From NCBI RefSeq assembly GCF_050908235.1, contig NZ_CP194340.1: 64,000 nucleotides of DNA. One strand, written 5' to 3'. Within the stretch, counting starts at the first letter, position 1, and every line of letters begins with the position of its first letter. This DNA comes from Pseudoramibacter alactolyticus (GTDB lineage Bacteria; Bacillota; Clostridia; Eubacteriales; Eubacteriaceae). A program made the translations under genes and the position numbers. The notes under the pieces were generated by a model. The model saw nothing but the letters and a program-made list of their open reading frames with translations. It had not been told where the DNA came from and ran no database searches. This document shows positions 16,675-24,447 of this stretch, in pieces.

Positions 16675-17551
16675 GAATAGAAGAATAAAGAGAAAAATTG
16701 AGAAGATGTATAAACCTCCTATTAATAATATATATTCCCATAGATTTTATAGTGATTTATTCTACGGATACGAGTATTCTTTAAGCGAAGATAAAGTAAA
16801 CAGCAGAGGATTCTATAAAATAACATCTAGTGATAATGAGATTGTGAAATTATTCAGAACTGGTACTTGTTATGATTTTTCATATGAGCTTGGTCAAACC
16901 ATCGATAGGGTTCTTTATAGTATGGCTGTTTATGGAAAGGCGTATATTTTTATAAAGCCAAAATATATAGAAAAAATTGACGAAAAAGGAAATACTAATA
17001 AAATAATTAATGCTTTACATATTCGAGAGGTAAAAGGAATACCAAAGAAAAATGTATTTTACTGTAAAACTTCGAATGAAATTTCTGAATTTAATATCTG
17101 TGAAGGCACATTAATTACCTTTGACTTAAAAGAATTGGGATTTAAAAGAAAATATTTTAAGAAGCTTGTAAAACGGTTGGGTAAATATGATACAACAACT
17201 AGCTCACCAAAATTACTTAACGATGAACCAACATATGATTTTAACGTTCATATTGATAAAAACAGAAAAAAGTTTCTTAAAGAAGTGAGGGATGTGGGTT
17301 GGAGCTTTGGAAGTGATGGACTTTCAGATAGTTATATTTTGTACAAGGAAATACAGATGAAGCGATTCAAAATGAGAATGCTTCAATATGTACTTGAGAA
17401 AATCAACCAAGTGTTAGCAGAAGACGATATCGTTAATAAGGAATTTAAAATAGAAGCTTTGACTGAAAATATAGATTATGAAGATGCATGGGTAAAATTT
17501 CAAAGTGGAGAACTGACGGTTTCAGAGTTAAATAGTATTGTATGGAAATGA
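16667..17551 (+). CDS. Basic protein of unknown function (gene 2 of the overlapping pair)
   Basis: The 294-residue protein starts with a strongly basic tail (NKNRRIKRKIEKMYKPP) and has no membrane segment. A middle stretch, TIDRVLYSMAVYGKAYIFIKP, followed by a charged turn and a paired strand, is reminiscent of the YGNAY segment of phage portal proteins, and a late amphipathic helix runs through YKEIQMKRFKMRMLQYVLEK; this resemblance is weak and by eye only. It begins inside the last codons of the 817-residue gene (8-base overlap), so the two are translated together and probably form one complex. AT-rich like its partner. No recognised family; function unknown. Confidence 0.75.
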   Translation: MNKNRRIKRKIEKMYKPPINNIYSHRFYSDLFYGYEYSLSEDKVNSRGFYKITSSDNEIVKLFRTGTCYDFSYELGQTIDRVLYSMAVYGKAYIFIKPKYIEKIDEKGNTNKIINALHIREVKGIPKKNVFYCKTSNEISEFNICEGTLITFDLKELGFKRKYFKKLVKRLGKYDTTTSSPKLLNDEPTYDFNVHIDKNRKKFLKEVRDVGWSFGSDGLSDSYILYKEIQMKRFKMRMLQYVLEKINQVLAEDDIVNKEFKIEALTENIDYEDAWVKFQSGELTVSELNSIVWK

Positions 17552-17607
17552 ATGTCTATTTAGTATATCTCCACGTTTTTCGAAATTAAGACGCAAAATT
17601 TGATACA

Positions 17608-17693
17608 ATTTAAGGTTGCCTGAGAAAAGGGTGTCGTTTTAGGAGGGGTGTCGGTTTTCGGTAAACCGGCGCATTTTTGTCTCAGGAGGAATG
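17608..17693 (+). promoter_or_regulatory. Structured leader before the small-protein/XRE module
   Basis: A TGATACAAT extended -10 box at about 17600-17608 starts a transcript whose leader has two near-copies of GGGTGTCG(G)TTTT (about 17627 and 17648), a hairpin CGGTTT/AAACCG followed by GCGCATTTTTG, and a long-range pair CCTGAG (17619-17624)/CTCAGG that takes in the first bases of the AGGAGGA ribosome site. It could be a terminator-attenuator or a switch that hides the start. No known riboswitch class is matched. Confidence 0.5.
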
Positions 17694-17696
17694 TAG

Positions 17697-17888
17697 ATGC
17701 ATCAGCTTACAAATAAACAGTACGAGGAATACCAGCGGCTGTGCCATGCTCGCGATCACGGGCAGATGCTGACGCCGGATGGCCTGCGGCTTGTGTGTGC
17801 CGGATATGATTATGATCCAGAGGCCATAGGAAAGCACATGCTGGAGACGCTGGCGAAGTTTCAGAGCGAAGAGAAAACATACAGATGA
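17697..17888 (+). CDS. Small conserved-looking protein upstream of an XRE regulator
   Basis: The 63-residue protein (starts MHQLTNKQYEEYQRLCHARD) is predicted to be helical, with a central GLRLVCAGYDYDPEAIGKHM segment. It has an excellent ribosome site, AGGAGGAATGTAG, and lies 10 bases before the XRE gene, so it is a real gene. I recognise no function; small proteins of this kind accompany regulators in Clostridial mobile elements. It may be an antitoxin-like or regulatory partner, but that is only context. Confidence 0.65.
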   Translation: MHQLTNKQYEEYQRLCHARDHGQMLTPDGLRLVCAGYDYDPEAIGKHMLETLAKFQSEEKTYR

Positions 17889-17898
17889 GGAGGATTCT

Positions 17899-18756
17899 GT
17901 GGACGATAATCAACTTGGTCGTAATATAAAGCATTTGAGAGAAATGCATACGGAGACATTGGAAGAGTTAGGTAATGTAATACATTGTGCTAAGTCAACA
18001 GTGAAGGGATATGAAAATGGCAGCAGAAAACCGGATCTTCAGACGTTGCAGATTATCGCGTCACATTATAATAAGCCGGTAGACGAACTGCTGCATACTG
18101 ACTTAACCGGGCTCGGAGATCTATCTTTGGATTTGAATTTGAATTCCACATCCGGTATGGTTGATCTGTTGAATGTGATGGTACCTCTATACTGTTCTGA
18201 TGCCGCTATGAAAAATGATAATTTTAGAAAAGGATATGAGCTCTCACAGCGTTTGCTGGACGGATTTGCAAAAGCAGAAATTCTTCCCGGAGGCATGATA
18301 GGCAGAATTTTTGAAGCGTATTTAAATGCCGCAGATGAGTCTGAAGAACCCGAAGCCTTTGCAAATATTATGTGGTGTATATTTGTTTGGTGGACGCAGA
18401 TCTACGATACTAAACAGCTGATTTCTCTTCAGAATAAACAGCTATCCAAGAAGTTGACCTTCAAAGATTATATGAAATTACGAGACACGGAAAGCTCGGA
18501 AATCAAGGAAAAGAGAAAAAGTTTTGTTTCTGATTTTGAAGCCTTAATCACAGAAGTGTTAAAGGCTTTGAAAACAGACATTAAATGGTCAGAACTCGCC
18601 GATTATTATCTTGCCCTTCGGTATATAGTTGGCATGGTTGATACAGATTTGTCGAATGAGATGAATTCATCCGTAGGGATGCAGATGATGCTTTCGTTTA
18701 TGACACTTGGAAACGATCTTGCATTTAGGTTTTGTGATACATGTCTATCAGCGTAA
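17899..18756 (+). CDS. XRE-family helix-turn-helix regulator with long C-terminal domain
   Basis: The 285-residue protein starts with a Cro/CI-type HTH (residues 6-64: LGRNIKHLREMHTETLEEL, then CAKSTVKGYENGSRKP and LQIIASHYNKPVDELL). The C-terminal 200 residues are helical and not assigned; they may sense a ligand or bind a partner. The start is GTG at 17899 with GAGGAGGATTCT ahead. It probably controls its own leader and the downstream membrane and soluble proteins. Base composition is intermediate between the AT-rich pair and the native genes, suggesting a different origin. Confidence 0.85.
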   Translation: MDDNQLGRNIKHLREMHTETLEELGNVIHCAKSTVKGYENGSRKPDLQTLQIIASHYNKPVDELLHTDLTGLGDLSLDLNLNSTSGMVDLLNVMVPLYCSDAAMKNDNFRKGYELSQRLLDGFAKAEILPGGMIGRIFEAYLNAADESEEPEAFANIMWCIFVWWTQIYDTKQLISLQNKQLSKKLTFKDYMKLRDTESSEIKEKRKSFVSDFEALITEVLKALKTDIKWSELADYYLALRYIVGMVDTDLSNEMNSSVGMQMMLSFMTLGNDLAFRFCDTCLSA

Positions 18757-18759
18757 TAA

Positions 18760-18797
18760 ATCAGCCTCTATTGGTCAAATTGATCATAGGGGCTGAT
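18760..18797 (+). terminator. Hairpin after the XRE gene
   Basis: ATCAGCCTCT pairs with AGGGGCTGAT around an 18-base loop just after the stop. It lacks a clean T run (GTTCTC follows), so it may be a weak terminator or a processing/stability hairpin. Confidence 0.4.
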
Positions 18798-18883
18798 GTT
18801 CTCATATCGCGAACGCCGGTCGCTCGTGAGCCCATTATACTAAAGTCACAATAATCAATAACATCCGAAGGAGGTACTCTATC

Positions 18884-19318
18884 ATGGATGAAGAAAAGAA
18901 AGGTTTTGTGGCTTGGGTGAAGGCTCATAAAAAAGAGCTGATCGTTGCCGGGATAAGTATCGGAGTAATACTCGCGGTCATTCTCGGCATCAAAAACAAA
19001 GATGCTCTCATGAAGTTGTGGGCTGACATGCAGGCGTCTATTAGGAAGTCGTCTGTACCGGTTAAAGAACTTACGGATACGGTGCCGGTAATTCAGATCG
19101 CCCCGATTCCCGAGGTCGATAAGTCTCCGGTAATCAGAATTGTAGATGTTAACAGGACTGCCCAATATCCGTTTGATGTAAGCGATCACATCCGGAACCT
19201 GCATCCGGGCTGGAAGGCATCAGCAGAAAAAATGGCGGAGGCAGAGAGACTTGGGATTATATTACAGCCGGGGCAGACCCTGGTCGACGATTATACGAAA
19301 GGAGGTGTGGCTGCATGA
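18884..19318 (+). CDS. Single-pass membrane protein of unknown function
   Basis: The 144-residue protein has a short basic N-terminus (KAHKKELIV), one membrane helix at about residues 19-36 (IVAGISIGVILAVILGI), a linker, and a compact C-terminal domain (FDVSDHIRNLHPGWKASAEK, then AERLGIILQPGQTLVDDYTKGG). I recall similar C-terminal segments in small proteins on Lachnospiraceae mobile elements but can give no function. AAGGAGG precedes the ATG, and the stop overlaps the next start as ATGA. Confidence 0.65.
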   Translation: MDEEKKGFVAWVKAHKKELIVAGISIGVILAVILGIKNKDALMKLWADMQASIRKSSVPVKELTDTVPVIQIAPIPEVDKSPVIRIVDVNRTAQYPFDVSDHIRNLHPGWKASAEKMAEAERLGIILQPGQTLVDDYTKGGVAA

Positions 19319-19641
19319 GTCGGTCTAACGAAGAGAAAGGCTTACTGGCGAAACTCGCAAGTGGTGTCTTGGATGGTATGGTAGGCGACGAAAGAGTCTA
19401 TCGCGGATATAAGGACGTATATTGCGGCAAATACATCAAGGATGGAGAGCCAGTATCATATCGGCAGGGAGAGTCCACTCGTTTCTTTAACGGGAAAGAG
19501 AATGAACGGATTCCGGGCAAGCGGACGGAAGAACATTATGATACAGATGACCGTAAACTGGAGTTCCTTCAGAGGTACGGATGGCTTACAGACGATGACG
19601 ACGTACGAAAATACAGTGCTAAATACAAGCCAAAGAAATAA
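19315..19641 (+). CDS. Small soluble protein of unknown function
   Basis: The 108-residue, charged protein (VYRGYKDVYCGKYIKDGEPV, later EFLQRYGWLTDDDD) has no membrane segment and ends in a Lys-rich tail. It overlaps the membrane protein by four bases with GGAGGTG before its start, so the two are translated together and probably act together. It is the last gene before IS copy 2; a partial hairpin follows at 19651-19689 but is interrupted by the IS end. Confidence 0.65.
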   Translation: MSRSNEEKGLLAKLASGVLDGMVGDERVYRGYKDVYCGKYIKDGEPVSYRQGESTRFFNGKENERIPGKRTEEHYDTDDRKLEFLQRYGWLTDDDDVRKYSAKYKPKK

Positions 19642-19760
19642 GTAACGAAAAGAGCACCCCATCGCCGGTGAAGTCCAGTGGTGTGCTACCCGTCAAGAGG
19701 ACAGTAAAAAATAATAAGTGACTAAATACCGTCAGTTGAGAAATCAGCTGACGGTATTCT

Positions 19761-20594
19761 TTATGCTGCAGTCTTATAGGCTACATGAAATTCCATCGGA
19801 GTCATCCGATGAAGATTTCTCTGAATCCGTTCGCTGTTGTAGTAATGGATATATTCTGTAATCATCTCTACAAGAGCTTCCCTTGAAGTAAAACGTCTTC
19901 CATAATACTTTTCGCGCTTTAGAATACCCCAAAAGCCTTCCATCGGCCCGTTGTCGATACAATGAGCTACTCGGGACATGCTCTGCTTCATATGGTGATT
20001 CTTCAGTCTTGTCGTGAACTGCTTACTGGTGTATTGGAATCCCCGATCTGAATGGAACAGGGGATGTGCGTCCGGCTCCAGGCGTACAGCTTCATCAAAG
20101 GTATTCATCACAAGCGGATTATCATTGTGATTACTGATCTGAAAGGCCACGATCCGCCGGTCGTACAAATCCAGTATGGCGCTCAGATAGACTTTATGAA
20201 CCTCGAGGCCGACATAATACTTGAATTCTGTTACATCGGTCAGCCATTTCTCATTTGGCACATCCGCATGAAAGTTGCGGTTCAGATAGTTTCTGGCGAT
20301 ATGTGCCGGATCCTTAGCTGACTTTGTACAGCTCTTTGGTTTCCACTTAATTGCAGACTGAACGTGGTTCTTACGGCATAAACGAAGGACGCGCTTGTCA
20401 TTAACATCTGTATCATATCTCCTGTTAAGTTCATCACGGATCCTCCGGTATCCCATATCTGGGTGATTCTCGTGGATCTTCAGGATCTTATCGAAAATCT
20501 CCTGGTTCTTTTTCTCGCTTATACTTTCTGGATTCTTCAGCCAGCGATAATAAGCGGAACGTGAAACATGAAGATAACTGCATAGACGTTCCAC
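19761..20594 (-). CDS. IS3-family transposase OrfB (integrase core)
   Basis: The 277-residue protein holds the HTH_21 segment (EIFDKILKIHENHPDMGYRRI) and the rve DDE core: Asp in EKWLTDVTEF, Asp in HSDRGFQY, and Glu in MEGFWGILKRE. The signature spacing between the second Asp and Glu is that of IS3 transposases. The start at 20594 is the first ATG; the frame is open upstream to the slip site, so most protein is likely OrfAB. Confidence 0.95.
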   Translation of the reverse strand: MERLCSYLHVSRSAYYRWLKNPESISEKKNQEIFDKILKIHENHPDMGYRRIRDELNRRYDTDVNDKRVLRLCRKNHVQSAIKWKPKSCTKSAKDPAHIARNYLNRNFHADVPNEKWLTDVTEFKYYVGLEVHKVYLSAILDLYDRRIVAFQISNHNDNPLVMNTFDEAVRLEPDAHPLFHSDRGFQYTSKQFTTRLKNHHMKQSMSRVAHCIDNGPMEGFWGILKREKYYGRRFTSREALVEMITEYIHYYNSERIQRNLHRMTPMEFHVAYKTAA

Positions 20595-20653
20595 TGGATA
20601 ATGCTTCTCTCCCGAGAGATTCCGGATCGCCTGGTATTTATAAAGATTCCGAG

Positions 20654-21346
20654 TTAACGACAGCGATCCTTCATCTCTAACTCTCTGACTTTTTTTAACA
20701 GGTCGTTCTCCATCTGGAGATCCCGGTTTTTTCGCCCCAGCTCTGCAATTTTATCTCGCATTTCCTCTTCGGGAGTACGGCTGGGCATAGTACCCGTCCG
20801 TCGGCCCCGACGATCTTCTATACCAGCAGATCCCATTTTTTCATACCGTTTAACCCAGTTTCGCACCTGTTGATAGGAGCACTGGTATTTCATAGCCATG
20901 GCCCCATAATTCTTATCATTAGCCAGACAATCCCGGACAATCGCCATCCTCTCTTCTGGTGTGGTTCTTCTGGCTTTCCTCATGTAGCTGCCTCCTCCGC
21001 TTGTGCGTGATTTGATCTCTCCATGAGTATTATACGCCTTTAACCAAGAGCGTATCTGAGTACGTGAACGTAGATGATATTTTTCCACCAGATCAGACAA
21101 AGAAGTTTGTTCGGCAAGATATTCGTTGACAACTTTTAACTTTAGTTCTTTTGAATACGAGCGGTCTCTTTTCTGATCTGATAAGGCAGTCGGCCCCTCA
21201 CTTAGATAAAGGTGCCGCCAGTCTCTTATGGATGCCGGGTCAACTCCAATGCTCTGCGCGGCTTCTCTCACTCCTACTTCGTCAGCTAATAACCTTTCTA
21301 CAATTTTTACTTTTTCTACTGGATCAATCTTACTTTTTCTGGACAT
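20654..21346 (-). CDS. IS3-family transposase OrfA
   Basis: The 230-residue protein is identical to the copy 1 OrfA except for single substitutions such as His to Tyr in the GGGS-x-MRK linker. It has two HTH units and a C-terminal zipper-like helix. The start lies about 50 bases inside the right inverted repeat. Confidence 0.93.
   Translation of the reverse strand: MSRKSKIDPVEKVKIVERLLADEVGVREAAQSIGVDPASIRDWRHLYLSEGPTALSDQKRDRSYSKELKLKVVNEYLAEQTSLSDLVEKYHLRSRTQIRSWLKAYNTHGEIKSRTSGGGSYMRKARRTTPEERMAIVRDCLANDKNYGAMAMKYQCSYQQVRNWVKRYEKMGSAGIEDRRGRRTGTMPSRTPEEEMRDKIAELGRKNRDLQMENDLLKKVRELEMKDRCR
20690..20696 (-). promoter_or_regulatory. Probable -1 ribosomal frameshift site (copy 2)
   Basis: The same A7-G slip run as in copy 1. 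It links orfA to the open orfB frame. Confidence 0.75.
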
Positions 21347-21437
21347 AGAAATACCCCCAAGTAGGTTTTATATTTCGGTGTCCTACTTGGGGGGAGCATA
21401 TCATAACCGCGAAGGGCTTTTTTAATTAATGACATGC

Positions 21438-22283
21438 CTAAGATCTCACATTGCTGAACATCTCTGTGATGCTGTGCCACAGGGTATCGATCACCGTATC
21501 CTTATCCTCGCTATCCGCACTGCTCTTCGATGTCGAGGACGGCGTTTTCTGCACGACCGTTTCCGTCTGATGCCGGTGCTGCCACCAGGCGCTGATGCTT
21601 CTGCGGTTGACGCCGGTATTCACACCCAAAAATCCCAGCCAGATAAACAGGAAATAGGCCGCAAAAAGCGCCGTGAGCAGAACGCGCCTGACTTTTCCAA
21701 AGTGCGGCACATGCCAGAGCAGATAAATCCCGAACGGCGGCAGCACCACCAGCATCAGCCAGGCAAACCACGGCCGGCACTTCAGGCGCTCCCATTTTTC
21801 CTGCAGGGTCTGGGGGGCTTCCTCATAAGCCGGCACCGCCTCTGCGAAACTGTCATCGCCGTATTGCCCTTCATCGGCCGGAGACACCTGCGGATCCGAT
21901 ATCGCATCGTCAAAATCCGCAGCCTGATCGGCATCGGGATCGGTATAGGGATCAAAGGTTCCGTCCGTCCCGAAAGGGGCTGCCTGCGGCGCCGCATTAT
22001 TCAAACCTTCGTCAAAGCCCGCCTGGGGATGCAGCATCACGTCGGTCACACAGGCTTTGAACCATTGCAGCACCTCCCCCGATGTCGACTCGAGCCGCAA
22101 AAAAATCCGACCGGTCTCCTTCACCGATAAATCGATACAAATCTCGTCGGCGCCGTAATGTGCCGTAATCTGCGAACCGTTGTGATGGACGCGGATTTTC
22201 GTAAAATCCCCTTTTTTTAGGGCGTAAATGCTCCCGTCAAACCATTGGGTCATCTCGCCGGGAGCCGATAAATGTTCCTTCAT
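21438..22283 (-). CDS. Two-helix membrane protein with acidic linker, unknown function
   Basis: The 281-residue protein has an N-terminal soluble domain (residues 1-85), a long acidic, Asp/Glu/Ala/Pro-rich linker (about 90-150), two membrane helices at about 172-192 and 205-222 (WFAWLMLVVLPPFGIYLLWH, then LTALFAAYFLFIWLGFLG), and a Ser/Thr-rich tail. I recognise no family. GGGAAGGGAAGG precedes the ATG. It follows recO by 71 bases and could be co-transcribed with it. It ends 35 bases from the IS copy 2, so its terminator may have been cut by the insertion. Confidence 0.65.
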   Translation of the reverse strand: MKEHLSAPGEMTQWFDGSIYALKKGDFTKIRVHHNGSQITAHYGADEICIDLSVKETGRIFLRLESTSGEVLQWFKACVTDVMLHPQAGFDEGLNNAAPQAAPFGTDGTFDPYTDPDADQAADFDDAISDPQVSPADEGQYGDDSFAEAVPAYEEAPQTLQEKWERLKCRPWFAWLMLVVLPPFGIYLLWHVPHFGKVRRVLLTALFAAYFLFIWLGFLGVNTGVNRRSISAWWQHRHQTETVVQKTPSSTSKSSADSEDKDTVIDTLWHSITEMFSNVRS

Positions 22284-22354
22284 TGGTTGACCTTCCCTTC
22301 CCGATTCATAAATCGACTATTGGCGCACATCATCGCACGGTCCATTAAAAGCCA

Positions 22355-23122
22355 TCAATGTTTGCCCCGCGCCGGATCCATTCCGTCTGCCAATTGTCTG
22401 TAAAAATCATAGCTTTTGATGCGTCGCCCCACCTGTGCCGCGATATAAGCCTGGCCGAGCTTAAGCGCCTGTCGAACCACCGCCGCATCCCAGTCGCCGT
22501 GGCAGATGTCCCGGATGCTTTCGCCCATGAGTCGTTCCAGAGCCCGACGCAGATCCGCACTGAGCGCCTGATCGCCGGCACGGCGATAGGCCTCGGTCAC
22601 CACACCGCCATCAGCAATCGAAAAAGCGGTCAGCGCCTCCCGTTCCCCGCTGCGCACGCAACGCGTGAGCACCGGCCCCAGGCCCTGCCGTCTTGTCAGT
22701 TTGAGCTGAAAGCCCACGGCAAGCGCCTCGTCGGATGCGGCCATATTTTCTGAAAGATAATACAAAATATGGGTGGCGGCCTTCAGCAATTCCGGGTCCC
22801 CTTGATAAAAGTCGAAGAAAACATCGAGGAGCTCCAGCAGGTAACTGCCCAGCGCCATTTTCATCACGTCCCCCCGCAGGGCATAAAAGGCTTCGATCAG
22901 CGTGACCTCGTTGATGTTGGCAAAATTTTTCCCCGGGTAATACACGAAATTCCCATAAGCAAAGAGCTGGGTCGCCACGCCGAGGCTGCCCTTGCGTCGC
23001 CTGGCCCCCTTGGCAATGGCCTTTTGCTTGCCCTCGGTCTCGGTGAACAAGGTCAGAATCTTGTCGTGATCCTGAAAGGGCTGTTCGCGAATCACCAGCG
23101 CCTTTGTTCGCACCAGCGCCAT
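22355..23122 (-). CDS. recO: DNA repair protein RecO
   Basis: RecO binds DNA and helps load RecA in gap repair. The 255-residue protein starts with the OB-fold pattern KALVIREQPFQDHDKILTLF and KGARRRKGSLG, followed by the helical domain (GSYLLELLDVFFDF, FQLKLTRRQGLGP). The four-cysteine zinc site usual in Firmicutes RecO is absent: only one Cys (LTRCVRSGE) remains in that loop. Its start directly follows the era stop, so it is in the phoH-ybeY-dgkA-era-recO cluster. Confidence 0.92.
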   Translation of the reverse strand: MALVRTKALVIREQPFQDHDKILTLFTETEGKQKAIAKGARRRKGSLGVATQLFAYGNFVYYPGKNFANINEVTLIEAFYALRGDVMKMALGSYLLELLDVFFDFYQGDPELLKAATHILYYLSENMAASDEALAVGFQLKLTRRQGLGPVLTRCVRSGEREALTAFSIADGGVVTEAYRRAGDQALSADLRRALERLMGESIRDICHGDWDAAVVRQALKLGQAYIAAQVGRRIKSYDFYRQLADGMDPARGKH

Positions 23123-24044
23123 TTATTCGTGATACCCCAAATCCTTCAGATCCCGGCTGCTTTCCCGCCAGTCGGGCCGGATTTTGATCCACAGCTGCAG
23201 ATTCACCGATTGTCCCAGGAAGGACTCGATATCCCGGCGGGCATCGCTACCGATAGCCTTGAGCATCGCGCCGCCCCTGCCGATGATGATGCCCTTGTGG
23301 CTTTTCTTTTCACAAAACACCGTCGCCTCGATGTCGACAATGGTCTTTTGATGCCTGGCCAGCCGGGGATGCATCTTGGTCACCTCCACCGCAATGCCGT
23401 GAGGAATTTCGTCGCGCAGACAATGGAGGGCCTTCTCGCGGATCATCTCGGCAACGACGAAGCGCTCGCTTTGGTCGATGATCATATCGCCCGGGAAATA
23501 TTGCGGCCCTTCGGGCAGCACCGCCATCAACGCCGCCATCACTTCGCCGATGCCTTCGCCGCGCTTCGCCGAAACCGGCACAATGGTCCGCAGCCTGTCT
23601 TCGCCGCGGTAACGCGCCATGACGTCGAGCAACGCCGGCTTGCCCACCGTATCGATTTTATTGATGACAAGCACGACCGGCGCTTGGACTCTGGCCAAAA
23701 GCTTGCGGATATAGGCATCCTCCGGCCGCTCTTTTTGTCGGCTCCACCAGATAGAGCACTGCGTCCACGTCGGCCAGGGTGTCGCGGATGGTTTTTTTCA
23801 TGTATTCGCCGAGCTTGGTCTTCGGCTTATGCACACCGGGCGTGTCTACAAACACCATCTGGCAGTCGGCATCCGTGTGGATGCAGCGAATGCTGTTGCG
23901 CGTGGTCTGCGGCCGCGCCGAAGTGATCACCATTTTCTCGCCCAAAATCGCGTTGAGCAGCGTCGACTTGCCCACATTGGGCCGGCCGATCAGCGCGATA
24001 AAGCCTGACTTGAAGGCCGGTTTTGATTGATCTGTTTCTGCCAT
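23123..24044 (-). pseudogene. era: GTPase Era, split by a one-base frameshift
   Basis: Era is an essential GTPase that binds 16S rRNA in 30S assembly. The first frame (24044 down) has GRPNVGKSTLLN, ARPQTTRN and DTPGVHKP and fails after VLYLVEPTK; the second frame (to 23123) resumes with RVQAPVVLVINKIDTVGK and contains the KH domain (HKGIIIGRGGAMLKAIG). Removing one A from the A5 run at 23732-23736 restores TKERPEDAYIRKLLARVQ and a normal 306-residue Era. As Era is normally essential, an indel error in the sequence is the simplest account; true loss or a +1 recoding event is less likely. AGGAGAATGTC precedes the ATG. Confidence 0.9.
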
Positions 24045-24053
24045 GACATTCTC

Positions 24054-24437
24054 CTAAATGATTCCGAACAGCGCCGCCAGTTTGGGCACAAAGATCACAC
24101 AGCCCACCGCAACGGAGACCAGCGCCATCAGTAGCACCGCCCCGGCGGCCGTGTCCTTGGCATGCTTGGCCAGCGTGAGATACTCTTCGGTATAAAGATC
24201 CACCAAGGTTTCCACTGCGGTATTAATAACCTCAAGAATGAGCACAAAGCCGATCACAATGATGAGTGCCAGCCACTCCGCCGCGGAAATATGCAGGGCA
24301 AACCCCAGAATGATCGCCAGCGTCCCCATCACCGAGTGAATCTTCATGTTGGGCTGGGTCCGCCAGACATAAAACACCCCTTCAAAGGCATAGCTGAAAC
24401 TTCTTTTGAGCCGTGTCATCCGTTTCAAAATCTTCAT
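24054..24437 (-). CDS. dgkA: Diacylglycerol/undecaprenol kinase
   Basis: The 127-residue integral membrane kinase has the DgkA family stretch RSFSYAFEGVFYVWRTQPN, the motif ILEVINTAVETLVDLYT with the catalytic Glu and Asn, and three hydrophobic helices. In Gram-positive bacteria such proteins phosphorylate undecaprenol. The ATG at 24437 lies just after ybeY and is preceded by GGGGAA. A longer frame into ybeY is a shadow. It is part of the cluster with phoH, ybeY and era. Confidence 0.93.
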   Translation of the reverse strand: MKILKRMTRLKRSFSYAFEGVFYVWRTQPNMKIHSVMGTLAIILGFALHISAAEWLALIIVIGFVLILEVINTAVETLVDLYTEEYLTLAKHAKDTAAGAVLLMALVSVAVGCVIFVPKLAALFGII

Positions 24438-24447
24438 TCCCCTGCCC

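Larger units (their letters stand above)
19679..21403 (-). mobile_element. IS3-family insertion sequence, copy 2 (complete)
   Basis: Complete 1,725-base element. The left end TGGTGTGCTACCC...AGGACA and the inverted right end TGATATGCTCCCC...AGGACA match at about 17 of 25 positions and start with the family's TG. Flanks are CCAG on the left and TAAC on the right, so there is no 3-4 base target duplication, which is not what a simple insertion leaves. orfA and orfB are intact and joined by an A7 slip site at 20690-20696. Same orientation as copy 1. Confidence 0.92.

Noticed and set aside
19651..19690. A terminator hairpin spanning the left end of IS copy 2.
   Set aside because: AGCAC/GTGCT pairing is weak, partly made of the IS inverted repeat, and has no T run.
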